A stretch of 64,000 nt of DNA from Eublepharis macularius (lineage: Eukaryota > Chordata > Lepidosauria > Squamata > Eublepharidae): positions 37,494,001-37,558,000 of the forward strand of contig NC_072806.1 in NCBI RefSeq assembly GCF_028583425.1, read 5' to 3'. The translations under genes and the position numbers were made by a program. The notes beneath the pieces were generated by a model that was not told the DNA's origin, searched no databases, and saw nothing but the letters and a program-made list of their open reading frames with translations. Shown here piece by piece: positions 1 through 11,085 of this stretch (position 1 is the stretch's first letter; every line of letters begins with the position of its first letter).

Positions 1-53
1 CCAGAAGCTGTTCTATTGACCAAAGAAGAGAGGGATCAGGTCACCCCTGAGTA

Positions 54-1054
54 TCAGGACTTGAGCCAAGCGTTTGATGAAAAAGAAGCAAATGAACTCC
101 CTCCCCATAGGGCCACCAACTGTGCCATTGAACTGATCCCCGGACAGAAGCTGCCGAAGGGGAAGCTATACGCCAGGGGAGCGGGCTGAGCTAAGGAAGT
201 TCATTGACAAAAACCTGGTGAGAGGTTTTATTAGACCCGTGAGTTCTCCCCATGCCACCCCGATACTTTTCCGCAAGAAAAAGGATGGGGGGTTGGGACT
301 GCACAGATTATAGGGGGATCCATGCAGTCTCGATGTCCAACGCCTACCCCCTACCCCTCATCAGAGACCTGTTGGGAGTGGTGTCTCAAGGGAAGATCTT
401 TTCTAAACTGGACTTGCGAGATGCTTACTTTAGAGTACGGATCAAGGAGGGGGATGAATGGAAGATGGTGTTCATCACCCCTTTGGGGCAGTATGAGTAC
501 TTAATTATGCCTTTTGGTTTGCAAGGGGCTCCGGGGGTCTTTATGAATTTGATCAATGAGGTCCTGCACAAATACCTGTACAAAAGGGCAGTCGTTTACT
601 TAGATGTGTTATTATATTCACAAGATTATGAATCTCATGTGAAATTGGTGCGAGAGGTACAAAAGATCCTGCGTGCTCACCAGTTGCCAGTTAAATTGTC
701 CAAATGTGAGTTCTATAAGAGAGAGTTGGACTTTTTGAGCTACCGAGTCTTGGGTCAAGGATTGGGAATGGACCCAGCAAAAGGTTAAGCTGTTGTGAGG
801 TGGGAAGCCCCCAAAGCCTGATGGCAGCTGCAATCATTCCTGGGGTTCACTAATTTTTATCGACCCTTCATAAAGAACTTTGCCCAAATCTCACTGCCAT
901 TAACTGACTTGTTGAAAACTAAAGGGAAGGGACCCCAGGGAATGAAGCCGAGCACTAAACTAACATGGAGCCAGTCCTGCGGCACCCTGATGAAAATCGC
1001 AAGTTTGTGGTGCAGGTGGACGCCATGTTGCGATGGGGGGGGGGTGATTCTGGA
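54..1054 (+). pseudogene. pol: pol fragment of element A: reverse transcriptase and start of RNase H
   Basis: An open stretch at 252-788 reads as RT, with KLDLRDAYFRVRI, then IMPFGLQGAP, then a mutated catalytic box. Upstream, the conserved segment ending FIRPVSSPHATP is split from it by a frameshift near 170-190. The catalytic motif, normally YLDD, reads YLDV here because one aspartate codon is missing (about 600-608). Downstream of the TAA at 786-788 the thumb and connection region continues ([11 protein letters not shown] at about 838-875), and RNase H begins near 1010 before the SINE interrupts it. The protein could not be functional. Confidence 0.88.
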
Positions 1055-1283
1055 GACTCTAATTAGTGGACTCTAATCTGGAGAGCCAGGTTTGATCCCC
1101 CACTCCTCCACTTGAAGCCAGCCGGGTAACCTTGGGCTAGTCACAGCTCTTTGGAGCTCTCTCAGCCCCACCCCCCTCACAGGGTGTTTTGTTGTGGGGA
1201 TAATGACATACTTTGTAAACCACTCTGAGTGGGCATCAAGATGTCCTGAAGGGTGGTATATAAATCGAATGTTGTTGTTATTA
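1055..1283 (+). repeat. Sauria-type tRNA-derived SINE (5' head damaged)
   Basis: The core matches the other Sauria SINE copies in this window: 'ggactctaatctggagagcc', the B-box-like 'ggtttgatccccc', the middle 'ctcacagggtgttttgttg' and the BovB-like end 'gtggtatataaatcgaatg'. The A-box region is deleted or scrambled. It splits the RNase H region of element A, so it landed after the retrotransposon did. Confidence 0.85.
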
Positions 1284-2108
1284 TGTGCTGGGAAAAAAAT
1301 TGGAAACTGAGTGCCACTGGGAGGTCTGGGACAGAGGTGGCTGCAGTTAAACTGGCTTTGTGCACTTGGAGACATTGATTAGAAGGTGCTAAAATGCCAT
1401 TTGAGGTGTGGACTGTTTAAAAAAATTTAGAAACGTTATGCACCCCTTGCAAATTGGGCGCCAAGCAGTTATGGTGGGCAGAGTTTTTCTCTTGATTCAA
1501 TTTTGTACTTAAGCACCTCCCGGGCAAATTGAACTTCCTAGCAGATGTCCTTTTGAGCCTCCCTCAACATGACAGTCAAAAGGAGGAGGTGGTGGACACT
1601 ATGTTCTCGCCCGCCCAGCTGGGAGGGGTGGTTGTCACTAGGCAACAAGTGGAAACCACGGGCGAATCCACACTTACCCGGCACAGTGCTAAGCAGGCGG
1701 AGTGAGAGCGTCTTTCTGGTGCATTTTATGACATCATCGTGCCACGAGAGCAGCATCATGGTGCGATGACATCATAAATCGTGCCAGAAAGACGCTTTCA
1801 CTCCGCCTGCTTAGCGCTGTGCCGGTAAGTGTGGGTTCACCCCAAGGCAACGCAGCCTCCCCTCAGGGAGTGGGGCGAAAAAGTGGAAAAGGAGGGGGAG
1901 GCAATGTTCAAGGATGAACTGGAACAGGGTGAGCAGGGAGGGCTGGTACAGGCAAGGGAAACTATACGTTCCTGCCAGCCTAAGAGGAGAGGTGCTGAAA
2001 AGTTGTCATGATACTAAATTGGCTGGGCAATTTGGATACCTGAAAAACTTACACCTAGTGCAAAGACAATTTTGGTGGCCCAAGATGAAGTAAGATGTGT
2101 CACAATTA
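1284..2108 (+). pseudogene. pol: pol fragment of element A: rest of RNase H and integrase zinc-binding start
   Basis: After the SINE the RNase H frame resumes in broken form: a relic of the ECHW..VW..E segment, a decayed WTDHKNL box near 1408-1430, and the stretch reading as WAEFF near 1480. It continues through the linker that contains FSPAQLGGVVVT (about 1603-1640). After the palindromic MITE it picks up again at about 1845 and runs to an HHCC-type start, reading as CHDTKLAGQFGYLK (about 2007-2050) and FWWPKM. Homology ends at a G-run at 2108-2118. Several stops and frameshifts are present. Confidence 0.8.
1658..1843 (+). mobile_element. Palindromic MITE inside element A
   Basis: Two long arms (about 1663-1720 and 1785-1840) are near-perfect inverted copies: 'cttacccggcacagtgctaa' on the left mirrors 'ttagcgctgtgccggtaag' on the right, and both continue through 'gcaggcggagtgagagcgtc'. 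The stretch aggcaac occurs on both sides (1640-1646 and 1845-1851) and may mark the target, but it does not fit the arm ends perfectly. The superfamily is unknown. No coding capacity. Confidence 0.75.
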
Positions 2109-2260
2109 GGGGGGGGGGAAAGGCCTGCCTGTTTCGTTAAACCTGATTCGGTTTTAACTGAATCAGGAAACCGTTTCGGTATTCAGGGAATACCGAAACA
2201 GCAAGCCGATTCAGTATTCGCGTTTCGGCTTGGGCCACTTGGGCCTTCTAAATGCATTAC
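2109..2260. repeat. Palindrome-rich repeat fragment at the break of element A
   Basis: Two short nested inverted repeats follow the end of the pol homology: cctgattcggtt / aactgaatcagg (about 2140-2170) and tttcggtattc / gaataccgaaa (about 2172-2202). This resembles the ends of non-autonomous DNA transposons common in squamates, but no complete termini or target duplication could be found. Confidence 0.4.
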
Positions 2261-3535
2261 AACCAGTTCCCAAATGTGGTTAATAGAGAAGGGGGGCTAA
2301 CTATGCGTGGTATTTTGCTTTTCTGTTTGCTTTGTATAAGCTAAGGTAAGCCAGTATTACTGTCTCCATATTGCAGAACTAGAGAGGTAGGTAGTGGCTT
2401 GTCAAAACTTAAACCAATTTACAGCTAAGATATGATTCGCCCTAGGAAATTCCTGGCTCAGGGTGCACACTCTGAGAAAAAAGAAAGGGCCTGCTTCCTG
2501 TGTGGAGACCAAGAGAATGTTGGGGCAGCCATTGTGGGGTTCCCTTGATGGAAAAGGGCAGACGAGGAGATGTGGAAGGTTTGTTCAAGGTAGCTCAGAC
2601 TCAGGATGTTGAAGGAAGAGGAATGCAGAAGAGGGGCATTTGGGGGGAATGTTTAGTTGAATGGGAAACAGAAATGAAGAGAAATTGGCATATTAGATGA
2701 AAGAGGAAGGTGACAACTGAAGCCAATGAGAGGGCTGTTTTTGTCAAAGTTAGGGAGGAACACAAGAGGAAGTCAGTTTTCAGGGACAGATGGGACATGT
2801 AGCTGTGAGGAGAGGCATCGGAAAGAATGTGGGCACGTAGGAAAATGTTATGTTTGAGAAGATACTATTGAGAAGGTACTTTCAACAAAGTAGTTTTTGA
2901 GAAGGCACCCAACTCCTTTCTTTTTGTTCTGCTCATTCCTGGCCAAACATGTTCCACAGGCTTCTGAAACTCAACAGCAGAAAAACTCTGGAAATTGATT
3001 TTTCAGAGACAATCATGGGTTGAGCATGGATTCTATGGGAGAATGTTGTGTTTTGTCTTTCAAGAACTGCCTCACAGGTTTGACTTTTCAGGTATTTAAG
3101 CAAGGTTGTTTTTGGAAAGGCCAGGAGTGAAAGTGCAGAAATTAGACAGAGAAGGAAAGATGTGAAGAGAAAACTCAGCAGCTGGCAAAGATGGAAGCTG
3201 GCAAAGATGGAAACCAGCCCCCTCCTGCATCATGCTGTGTTGAGGACTGTTTTCTCTTTGTCCCTAAATTCTGAAAATGAAGAAGAAGGATGGCGGTGTG
3301 GATTGCTGCATCAGCGCTTATTCCAGCAAACAGCTGAACTGGGAACGCTCTACCTTCCGTAGGCCTGGCAATGACTAATGAGAATGGGAAAGAGGGGAAA
3401 GGTACAAACGATGTAGCCTGGATTCTTTTGTGTCAAGCAGACTCAAATGGATGGTAAGAATGCACATTTTTTCTTTCTATCTGTCTCTCCGTGAAATGGA
3501 GGAAAGGCTTTTGCCCATGTGTGTATGTTATGTTC
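2261..3535. other. Non-coding stretch, nothing recognised
   Basis: No convincing exon, RNA gene or repeat terminus was recognised. Open frames here are short and of random composition. Confidence 0.5.
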
Positions 3536-3810
3536 CGTCAAGTTCCTTCCGACCTACAGCAACCCTATGAAAGATAACTCTAAAATGTCCTATCATTAAT
3601 GACTTTGCTCAGTTCTTGCAAACTGATGGAGGTGACTTCCTTTATTGAGTCAAACCATCTCCTTTTGGGTCTTCCTCTTTTCTATTTCCTTCAATTTTTC
3701 CAGGCATTATTGACTTTTCCAGAGTTTTGTCTTCTTATGATGTGACCAAAGCACGATAGCTTCAGTTTTGTCATTAACTTCTAGGGAAAATTCAGGCTTG
3801 ATTTGATCTT
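3536..3810 (-). repeat. LINE 3' fragment, RTE/BovB-like (minus strand)
   Basis: Read on the minus strand, the sequence resembles the C-terminal end of a non-LTR reverse transcriptase: a broken version of the MTKLRLSYFGHI..R segment (about 3745-3780), then a TIMPGKIEG-like and RKR(G)RPK-like run, then WLDSIKE-like words, ending in a tail near 3536-3570. The reading frame is interrupted. That tail ('gttccgtcaagttccttccgacc' region) resembles the 3' tail of the 5S-derived SINE near 48.15 kb. Assignment to RTE/BovB rests on recalled family patterns. Confidence 0.55.
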
Positions 3811-3945
3811 TGCTCATGAATTTAGTTGAAATGATAGTGAGTGACTGACAGGCTGAGCAGACATTCAGTCTGTTTTTCCACCGGGTGAAATCATTTAATC
3901 ATGCTCCCTGCACGAGGGAAACTGTGTTGTGCATATCAGCAGGAC

Positions 3946-3963
3946 TTGTGTGTGTGTGTGTGT
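3946..3963. repeat. Short (TG)n microsatellite
   Basis: A simple TG dinucleotide run of about nine units. Confidence 0.9.
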
Positions 3964-4132
3964 AGGGGAGATCTTGTAAGACATTTGCCCAAACTACTCA
4001 TGGGAAGTTAGTGCCTCTGGAACTGAGGCACTAACTTCTGTGCAAACACCAGTGCCTTCTGAATGTTCCAAGTGTTTTACATGCATTCTCTTGGAGTAAT
4101 CATTTCAACAACAACCCTGTAAGGCTCTTAAG

Positions 4133-4391
4133 TAGGGCTTTTTTTCAGCAGGAATGTGGTGGAACAGAGTTCCAGAACCTCCTGAAAATGGTCACATGGC
4201 CAGTGGCCCCGCCCCCTGATCTCCAGACAGAGGGGAGTTTAGATTGCCCTCTGCGCCGCTGAGTGGCGCGGAGGGCAATCTAAACTCCCCTCTGTCTGGA
4301 GATCAGGGGGCAGGGCCACCGGCCATGTGACCATTTTCTCAGAAGGCAACCCACTAAGTTCCACCACCTCTTTTCCCAGAAAAAAGCCCTG
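4133..4391 (+). mobile_element. hAT-type palindromic MITE (CAGGGCTTTTTTT family), copy 1
   Basis: The ends are 'tagggctttttttcag' and 'cagaaaaaagccctg', inverted copies of each other. A perfect 8-bp target duplication ctcttaag flanks them (4125-4132 and 4392-4399). The core is a long hairpin: about 100 nt around 'ggggagtttagattgccctc' are repeated in inverted order. Target length and CAGGG-type ends fit hAT. No coding capacity. Confidence 0.93.
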
Positions 4392-4934
4392 CTCTTAAGT
4401 ATTATTTGTGAGGGTTTAAAGCTCCCTTCAGCTTGCTCTTCCCGCAAGGAACCGGAGCAGGACTTCCCCAGAGTCCTCAGAGCAAACAGCCACAGCCCTC
4501 AGGGAATCAGTGATGCTCCCCTTTCTTAGCCAGCTCTGCAGCCTTTATAGTGAATGCCAGAACCCCGCCCCTCCCTGGATTGCTCAGACTCTCCTGGGTC
4601 CTAATGCCCGCCATATTTTCAAATCTCTTTTGGAGCAGATGCCTTCACTGTTTGATTGCCGGTTACCTACTGTCCTCCATTATTATGCCCAAGTTGCAGC
4701 TGGTGGCTGAAGGTGAGGGATGGTAGCTTCCCCGACCACTTAGTGGTATTGTAATAATAATAACATTTGGACTAGGAACTTAACTCTTTTTACAGTTCAT
4801 TCTCTTAGTCACTATGCAGGATCCGGTATGATATACTGGTGGACAACCTGGATTCCTTCCTGCCTGTCACATTTTTACTCTGTCCATCTCCCTAAGGAGC
4901 TTAGCTGCAGCCATATGTTATTTCTTTTCCTTAC

Positions 4935-5110
4935 ACATTTATACCCATTCAAATCCTCACACAGCCGTGGAGCTCACAGGCTAACCTTGGGCCAGTTACT
5001 CTCTTTCAGCTTAACCTACCTCGCTGGGGTTTTATGAGGAAAAAATTGAGGGGGAGCCATGTACGTAGCACAGAGCTTCTTGGATGAAGAACAGAGTGTG
5101 GTACCATAAC
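4935..5110 (+). repeat. tRNA-type SINE fragment, 5' truncated
   Basis: The segment 'accttgggccagttactctc' followed by 'cagcttaacctacctcgctg' and 'gttttatgaggaaaaaat' is the middle of the SINE family also seen at 52.4-52.6 kb and 54.0-54.16 kb on the other strand. The tRNA head is missing or too degraded to place. Confidence 0.65.
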
Positions 5111-7534
5111 AACAGGTAAGACAGGAGGCTCAGGTGTGCTCACTGGGGACAGGTGGCATCAGGGAACAGGGTAGGAAGCCATCTGCAGCAGCTGCTTGTG
5201 TTGTTTTCAGTGGTGGGTGGTGCAGAAATGAACTGGTGTAGACACTCACGAGTTCAGAATGCCCTGTTGAAGCAAAGTTCTTCCCTTCGTCCCCTCGATA
5301 CACATTTTAGCACAGAGCAAAAAACTGTATTCTGCTGCCAGCTTCGGCAGAGCCAATCCTGCAATACGAAGAGATGGATCTTTAATACGTCATTCTCCCA
5401 ATTGCTCCAGATCAGCACCTCATCAAGAAGCCTCTTATCTCCTGGCAAGGTTACGGTTCTGTGCTCTCAGCACAAGAAAAGTTGGGTGCCAAAAGAGAAC
5501 GCTCACAGGTTTTCCTTCCCTGTTCACATATTTGTAGGGACCCTTGCCTGACTTCCACAAGACACTGGTGAAGCAAGCCTGAGAAGGATTCCTTATCTGA
5601 TTGCAATGCCCTCTTTCGTGCGTCAGAGTGCTCGGCTTTTATAATTGTGGCTCACTTGTTAATCTTTCCACAGCGGTATCTGCAAGGTGCAGCAAATAAG
5701 CTGCATTTTACTTTAATTGAAGGTCAAGTGCATCTGTAAGAATATGTGAGGATTGTAGATGATCCGTGATGGGCTCTCAAAGCCAGCTAGATAACCGGGG
5801 AGCATTAATAGTTCTTTTCCCTTCCTCCCCAGAACATACAAAACACTTTGAGAATGTCTCTTTCAGTTGGTTTGATTTTGTACCTTAGAAATTCTTCGTA
5901 GAATAGAATAAAAAATGATAATGCATCACCATCATTACTGTGTCTAGTAGTAAGCCAGGTGGCTCGTGCCAGAAATGAAAGCCGCCAAACCAGGTAACCC
6001 GCAAACAAGGTAAGGTGTGCTATATACTTGGGGAGCTCTCCGGGTGTGCACAATACCTAACTCTGAAAACAACCCAGAAGAGAAAGGGGAGAACGGTCTG
6101 ATGAGGCCTGTGTGTGCTCCTGGAGGTATGGAATGTTGAGAGCAGTTGAGCATCAGATCGGCTTCCACGTGAGGCTGGTTCCTTGTTTGGGTGACACGGC
6201 TGCCGCAAACGGCTATGTGCTTGCACAGTCTGTGCACAGGGCGATTCCCCTTGCACCTGCTGTTTTGCCTCATCCTCAGGGCAGCTACTTGCTGTTTTCC
6301 TTTTAAACTGGTAGTTTGTATAGCACTAGAGTGTTCCAACACTACAGCAATATAGCTACGCTTGGTAATAATTTTTTTACAAATTGGCAAAAACCTGCTG
6401 GCAGTGAGCAGTGGGAGAGAAATGGCGACAGGAAGGAATTGGTGCCGGATGTGAGCAGAGAAGCATATGGATCCATACCTTCCCATTCACACTTTTCCCA
6501 AACCCACTTTGAGTACATTGATTTAGGAAAGACGCAGCACCCACCGAAGGTTTGGAAAACTGGAGAGCAGAGCTGGAGAAAACTCAGAAGAGGGACAAGT
6601 GGATAATAAAGTAATGCAGCAGCTCCCAGAAGAACTGCTGCCATTTGGAGACCAGGAAGAGCAAGAGCTCCACGGCGAAGGAAAACCAGAGAGGAGGGAG
6701 AATTCACTTGCTCAAGCCCTGGAAAGTTTCCTGCATCGTGAAGGGTGTGCGTGCGTGTGTGTGTGTGTGAGAGAGAGAGAATTTCCAAATTGTCACCACT
6801 CAATCCCCTATGATTCCTTGCAGGCTGCAAGCTTGCATTTATTATTTCTTTAAAGCCTTATACCTGTAATATTTTTGTGCAAACTCAAGTTTTCAAATTG
6901 TCACATATGTAACTGGATTTTTTAAAAAAAGAATCCCTGTATTGAGCCATATTTTAGGACTGTGCACTGCATTCCTTCGTGAGCCATGCTCCCTGAGCAC
7001 TTACGTTTGCAAAAGATCAACAACTCCCATCAGGCGTCACTATTTTTAAAATGAAAGGGACCAGAGCTTCTTATCCCTGCTTGCAGGAGGGACCTGGAAA
7101 CCTTTCCCCTTAGAATCCCAGAACTGTGGAGGTTGGTTGTGGTTGAATGGCAAAGGAACCCCTGAAGTCCCAAGCCTCAGGCAAAGGCCTACTGCGCATG
7201 TGCTCCAGGCTACCCTAGCCTTGCCTCTGCATGTTTCAGACTGGAGCCTCAGCAGCTGACATTGAAGTTGACTGGGAAATCCTGATGACATCAGCTTTCA
7301 GCATTCAGTGGGTTGTGTTTAGCAGGGATGCTGGAATTTTTGTAGGATCCTATGCTTGTTTTCACCTGTGGTTGTCTTTAACAGCCATTCCTTTTCTACA
7401 AGGAATCTTGGGAGCTCTATTCTGTGGGGTGAGGGCAACAAACATCTCTATCTACCATTTTATAGTCAGGAGAAGGCTATTTCCATGTCCATGACTGCCC
7501 CATGGAGCCACTATTGGACTCATTGTGAAACTTA
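5111..7534. other. Non-coding stretch, nothing recognised except a microsatellite
   Basis: Open frames up to 180 codons exist on the minus strand at 5944-6486, but overlapping frames on both strands are equally long, composition is not protein-like and no domain is visible. A (GT)n(GA)n run sits at about 6747-6780. Confidence 0.5.
6747..6780. repeat. (GT)n(GA)n compound microsatellite
   Basis: A run of gtgtgcgtgcgtgtgtgtg followed by gagagagagaga. Confidence 0.9.
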
Positions 7535-7542
7535 CACATAGC

Positions 7543-7749
7543 CAGGGCTTTTTTCCTGGGAAAAGAGGTGGTGGAACTCAGTGGGTTGCCCTCGGACGCG
7601 GAGGGGAGTTGAGATTGCCCTCCGCGTCACTGAGCAATCTCAATTCCCCTCGGTCTGCAGATCAGGAGGCGGGGCCACTGGCCATGTGACCATTTTGAAG
7701 AGGTTCTGGAACTCCCTTCCACCGCGTTCCAGCTGAAAAAAGGGCCCTG
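7543..7749 (+). mobile_element. hAT-type palindromic MITE (CAGGGCTTTTTTT family), copy 2
   Basis: It runs from 'cagggcttttttcctggg' to 'gctgaaaaaagggccctg' with a perfect 8-bp target duplication cacatagc (7535-7542 and 7750-7757). The hairpin core is shorter than in copy 1. It lies in the opposite relative orientation to copy 1: the 'ctgggaaaagaggtggtgg' arm is on the left here. Confidence 0.93.
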
Positions 7750-8000
7750 CACATAGCCATTAAAGTAATATGAGGGATCCTATAGAGGCTGTGTGGGATT
7801 GTTTGAGGACGTAAAAACAGCAGGAGGGGGAGACTAAAGCCCCTTCTCCCTGAGTGCTGGGGTCACAAACAGAAGAGAGCTGCCCTGCGTCTGGGAGTTG
7901 CAAAGCTCCCATCCCTGTGTGATACAAAGTCCTTGTGTTGTTCTCCAATAAACAAAAGGACTGTTAAGTGTAGATGGAGCCATGGTTATTAACCAGGAGT

Positions 8001-8247
8001 GTTGTTAACAACAACAACAATTAATATACTGCCCTTCAGGACAACAACACTCACTTAGAGCGGTTTACAAAGCATGTTATTATTATCCCCCCAACAATCA
8101 GTCTGTGGGTGGGGCTGAGAGAGCTCTGAGAGAGCTGTGACTGACCCAAGGTCACCCAACTGGCTGCAAGCGGAGGAGTGGGGAATCAAACCCAGTTCTC
8201 CAGATTAGAGTCCCGCCACTCTTAACCACTATACCAAACTGGAACCT
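8001..8247 (-). repeat. Sauria-type SINE, near full length (minus strand)
   Basis: On the minus strand it starts with a tRNA-like head (A-box-like 'tatagtggttaagagtggcg', B-box-like 'tgggtttgattccccactcc'), continues through 'agctctctcagagctctctc' and ends in a BovB-like tail with a (gtt)n run. The A and B boxes would form an internal RNA polymerase III promoter. The B box is intact and the A box slightly changed. Confidence 0.93.
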
Positions 8248-8544
8248 CGACATACATAAATGACACACTCTTGAGTACCAGATATGTGTGTTTGGAGGAG
8301 GTGAACAGTGGTGGAAAGCCCCCTGCCTGTGAGCTTTCAAAGGCATCTTTGTCACTGCTATTGAAAACCGAATTGTATGTTTTGCCATGTGTGGTGGGAT
8401 AGCCCTGCTGAGCCATGTGCACTGCTCCTTCTCGCCCTCTGGGGTGTCTGGAGGCTGGCAACCCTACCTTAAGGCCCAGCATTTCCAGTGTGGTGTTACT
8501 GGTTCAAGTTGTAGGTGGCTCTGACAAACCAGGCAGGCTTGACA

Positions 8545-8870
8545 TGATATATATATTTTTATTTTACTTGAAAGCATTTGTATATCTCCTCTCTGCCCAA
8601 ATAGGGTTCCCAGGGCAGCAAACATTAAAATATTTTAAAATATTATATTTTAATAAAAAGCACACAACACAAAGAACAGGAAGGAAGACTAGTAACAGCT
8701 ACTAGGAGTACGCCAAACAAAAAAAGTCTTCACCTGCCAATAGAAGACCACAATAGAGAGGAATAGACGAATCTCCCGGGGGAGAGAGTTCCAAAGTTTT
8801 GGTGCCACAACTGAGAAGGCCACATGCCTAGCCTCAGCATTTGAAACAGGACCTCCAAAGATGACTGAAG
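8545..8870. repeat. Unclassified dispersed repeat (shares a block with 18.1 kb)
   Basis: The block 'gagagagttccaaagttttg' followed by 'gtgccacaactgagaaggcc' (about 8780-8822) recurs at about 18145-18185 as 'gagggagttccgtaatcttg' plus 'gtgccatgactgagaaggtg'. The two copies define a dispersed family, probably a LINE tail, but the superfamily cannot be told from two diverged pieces. Confidence 0.5.
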
Positions 8871-9954
8871 TGAACAGAGCGAATGATGGTTTTGCTGGCT
8901 ATTTTAACTTAATACAACTGGCGGGGGGAGACGAGAGGTATCATGGGGAGGGCTGGGAAAGCTCCCTCCAGGAGACCTTACATTTTCATAGGCTTGAACT
9001 GGCCAGTTCTTCGCTTTAATCTGTTCTCAGATAGGTCTCAAGATTAAGTAGGAAGGCAGACAACCAAAGTTTTGCAGAACTTGCGTAGGTCATGGGCCTT
9101 TTCCGTGCCTGGGTGGAAGCCACTTAGGCACCCTTCCTCCCATGAGTATGACCTTGGATGCCACAATGAACAAAAGCTTAATAACCCCTCCATCCTGTAC
9201 TCAAACCCTCCAATTCCCCCTAACGAAAGGCAAGGTAGCTTGGCTGGAAACAACAGCCAAGCTCTCTGTCACTGCAAAATTTAATCCTAAACAAGTTGTA
9301 ACTAACAACGTTAATCAGGCATAAGTAGCAATCTTAGTTCTTCTTGGCTTTTAAAAAAAAAAAAAAGTTCAAAATTTTGCTTAAAATGAATTTCAAGCAA
9401 AAAGACGTCAATTTTGAAATGTAATGCTAGTTAAAATTGTAAAACAGGAGAGACAAGAAGCCTGCCCTTGGTATGAGATGATGCAATTAAAAATATTGGT
9501 GGCTACTGCATAAGGAGGTTTTTAGCTTCCTGGAACATTGATCTGTGGTAAAATATCATCATATAATAGGTGAGCAGTTGACCCACAATCAATAGATCCA
9601 ACCTACACAACGGCATAGTCACTGTCCAGTAGGTGCCCGTGATAGTTTTGCAATCAGATTTCACGAGGAAAAAAAAGGACAGAAATAGCTGCTGAGGTCC
9701 AGCAAACCACAGGTCCGGGCAGGAGAGGCTGGAAAATAACTTATATAAATAATGCCCCTTAGTAAACCCTTCAGAGCAATGCCTTTTCTTGGATTAAATG
9801 AATGGCACCGATTGAGACAAGTTTGATGCAAATCCTGGGGAGAATCTTATTTTCTCACTTTGGGTGCTGGACAAATGCTGCTTCATGCACAAAAAATTTA
9901 AAAATGCACAATTTTAAAAAAGTTCAAAGGCTGTAAGTATATAAAGCAAGCCAA
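8871..9954. other. Non-coding stretch, nothing recognised
   Basis: AT-rich sequence with an A-run at 9351-9365. No exon or repeat terminus was recognised. Confidence 0.5.
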
Positions 9955-10033
9955 CCCATGACTAGACATGGGCACAAACAGCATTACGAACGGAAAAAAA
10001 TCCACGAACAGCCCGTTCATCTGTTCGCAAACA

Positions 10034-10237
10034 GGGCCGTTTCCACACGGCTTACCTGCTTGAGTTATGTCCCAGCAGATCGCGCAAAAAACGAGGAAGA
10101 TCATGTTTTTTCGCACAAGATTTGCGCGACGTCACGTGACGTTGTGCAAATCTCACGTGAAAAACCACAATCTTCTGCGTTTTTTGCACGATATGCTGGG
10201 ACATAACGCAAGCAGGTAAGCCGTGTGGAAATGGCCC
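10034..10237 (+). mobile_element. Near-perfect palindromic MITE nested in the hAT element
   Basis: The whole 204 bp is one inverted repeat: 'gggccgtttccacacggctt' at the left mirrors 'aagccgtgtggaaatggccc' at the right, and the arms meet near 10134 at 'gacgtcacgtgacgt'. It interrupts a block that is continuous in the sister element at 50.8 kb, so it is a later insertion. The centre holds CACGTG and TGACGT words. No clear target duplication was found. Confidence 0.85.
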
Positions 10238-10439
10238 AAGCCATTTGTGAGGCTCCATTCTAAACGAACAAGTGGTCGTTGCAAGCCTTGTTTGTTGCCT
10301 TCATCAGCTATTCATCAAGCCGTACAGTCTGGGGCCTTTCAATCAATCCCCCTGGCAACGGCAGGGACTGAACTCTGTCTGAACTCCTTCTGGCTTTCCT
10401 TCTGGCTTTAACCCTTCAAACTACTTCCATCAGAGAGTC

Positions 10440-10842
10440 CCGTTTTTGCCACTGTGAACAGAAAATGACAACAAAGGGAAGGACCCATGGATCATACCTT
10501 TCTCAGGGTGCAATCTCTCTGAAACTTGGGGAGTCTTCAGAGGACAGTGAGGACTATGTCCCCTGCAAATTTGGTGGGTATTGCACATTGGGAAGGTCAG
10601 TTTGTAACCCCTCAAAGTAGCTGCCTTCCAAAAGGCAGTTCCGTTTTTTGCCACTGTGAACAGAAAATGACAGCAAAGTGGGGGACACATGGATCATGCC
10701 TTTCCTGTGGTGCAATCTCTCTGAAACTTGGGGGGTCTTCGGAGGACAGTGAGGACTATGTCTCCTGCAAATTTGGTGGGTATTGGACATTGGGAAGGTC
10801 AGTTTGTGGGGTGTTTAAAGGGCCCTGCCCCTTGCACGTGGC
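10440..10842. repeat. Two-copy tandem repeat, about 200-bp unit
   Basis: The unit beginning 'cactgtgaacagaaaatgac' occurs at about 10449 and again at about 10651, followed in both copies by 'gcaatctctctgaaacttgg' and 'caaatttggtgggtatt'. It lies inside the hAT element and looks like an internal duplication of it. Confidence 0.85.
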
Positions 10843-11085
10843 AGGAAAGGGCCCTTTAAGCTATCAGCTGGCAGGCGGCAGGGGGGAATTCCCCCTGCCA
10901 CCTCCCAGCTGATAGTTTAAAGGGATCTTTAAGGGGCCAGGAACAAAGAACAATGAACATGTTTGTGAACAAGGTCATGTTCATTACTGTTCATTGTTCG
11001 TTGTTCATGGATGGCAACGAACAACGAACAGCTTGTTCGAGTTTTTTTCCATTCATGCCCATGTTTACCCATGACTAGATCTGAG

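Larger units (their letters stand above)
1..2108 (+). mobile_element. Element A: truncated Ty3/gypsy chromovirus (3' pol part, decayed)
   Basis: The window opens inside a chromovirus pol gene; its LTR, gag and protease lie off the left edge. Reading along the plus strand gives the region before RT, then RT, RNase H, and the start of the integrase zinc-binding region. Homology to element C (same order, very similar wording) stops near 2108 at a G-run, so the integrase core, chromodomain and 3' LTR are missing. A Sauria SINE (about 1055-1283) and a palindromic MITE (about 1658-1843) sit inside it. Frameshifts and stops are frequent, so this is a dead copy. It belongs to the same family as element C rather than element B. 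Confidence 0.9.
9963..11067 (+). mobile_element. Non-autonomous hAT-type element, 1.1 kb, with a nested MITE
   Basis: The ends are 'tagacatgggcacaaacag' and 'attcatgcccatgttta', inverted and imperfect. A perfect 8-bp target duplication cccatgac flanks them (9955-9962 and 11068-11075). The 900-bp element at 50753-51652 has the same ends and similar subterminal blocks ('gggactg..ctctgtctgaactcc'), so these are two copies of one family. Inside lie a palindromic MITE (10034-10237), a two-copy tandem repeat (about 10440-10842) and a GC-rich inverted repeat near 10808-10936. No transposase frame is visible. Confidence 0.9.

Noticed and set aside
1640..1852. Target duplication aggcaac for the palindromic MITE
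   Set aside because: The repeated word does not abut the inverted arms on the left (about 10 bp off), so it is only a candidate.
5944..6486. 180-codon open frame on the minus strand
   Set aside because: Overlapping frames on both strands are nearly as long, no domain is visible, and composition is not protein-like.
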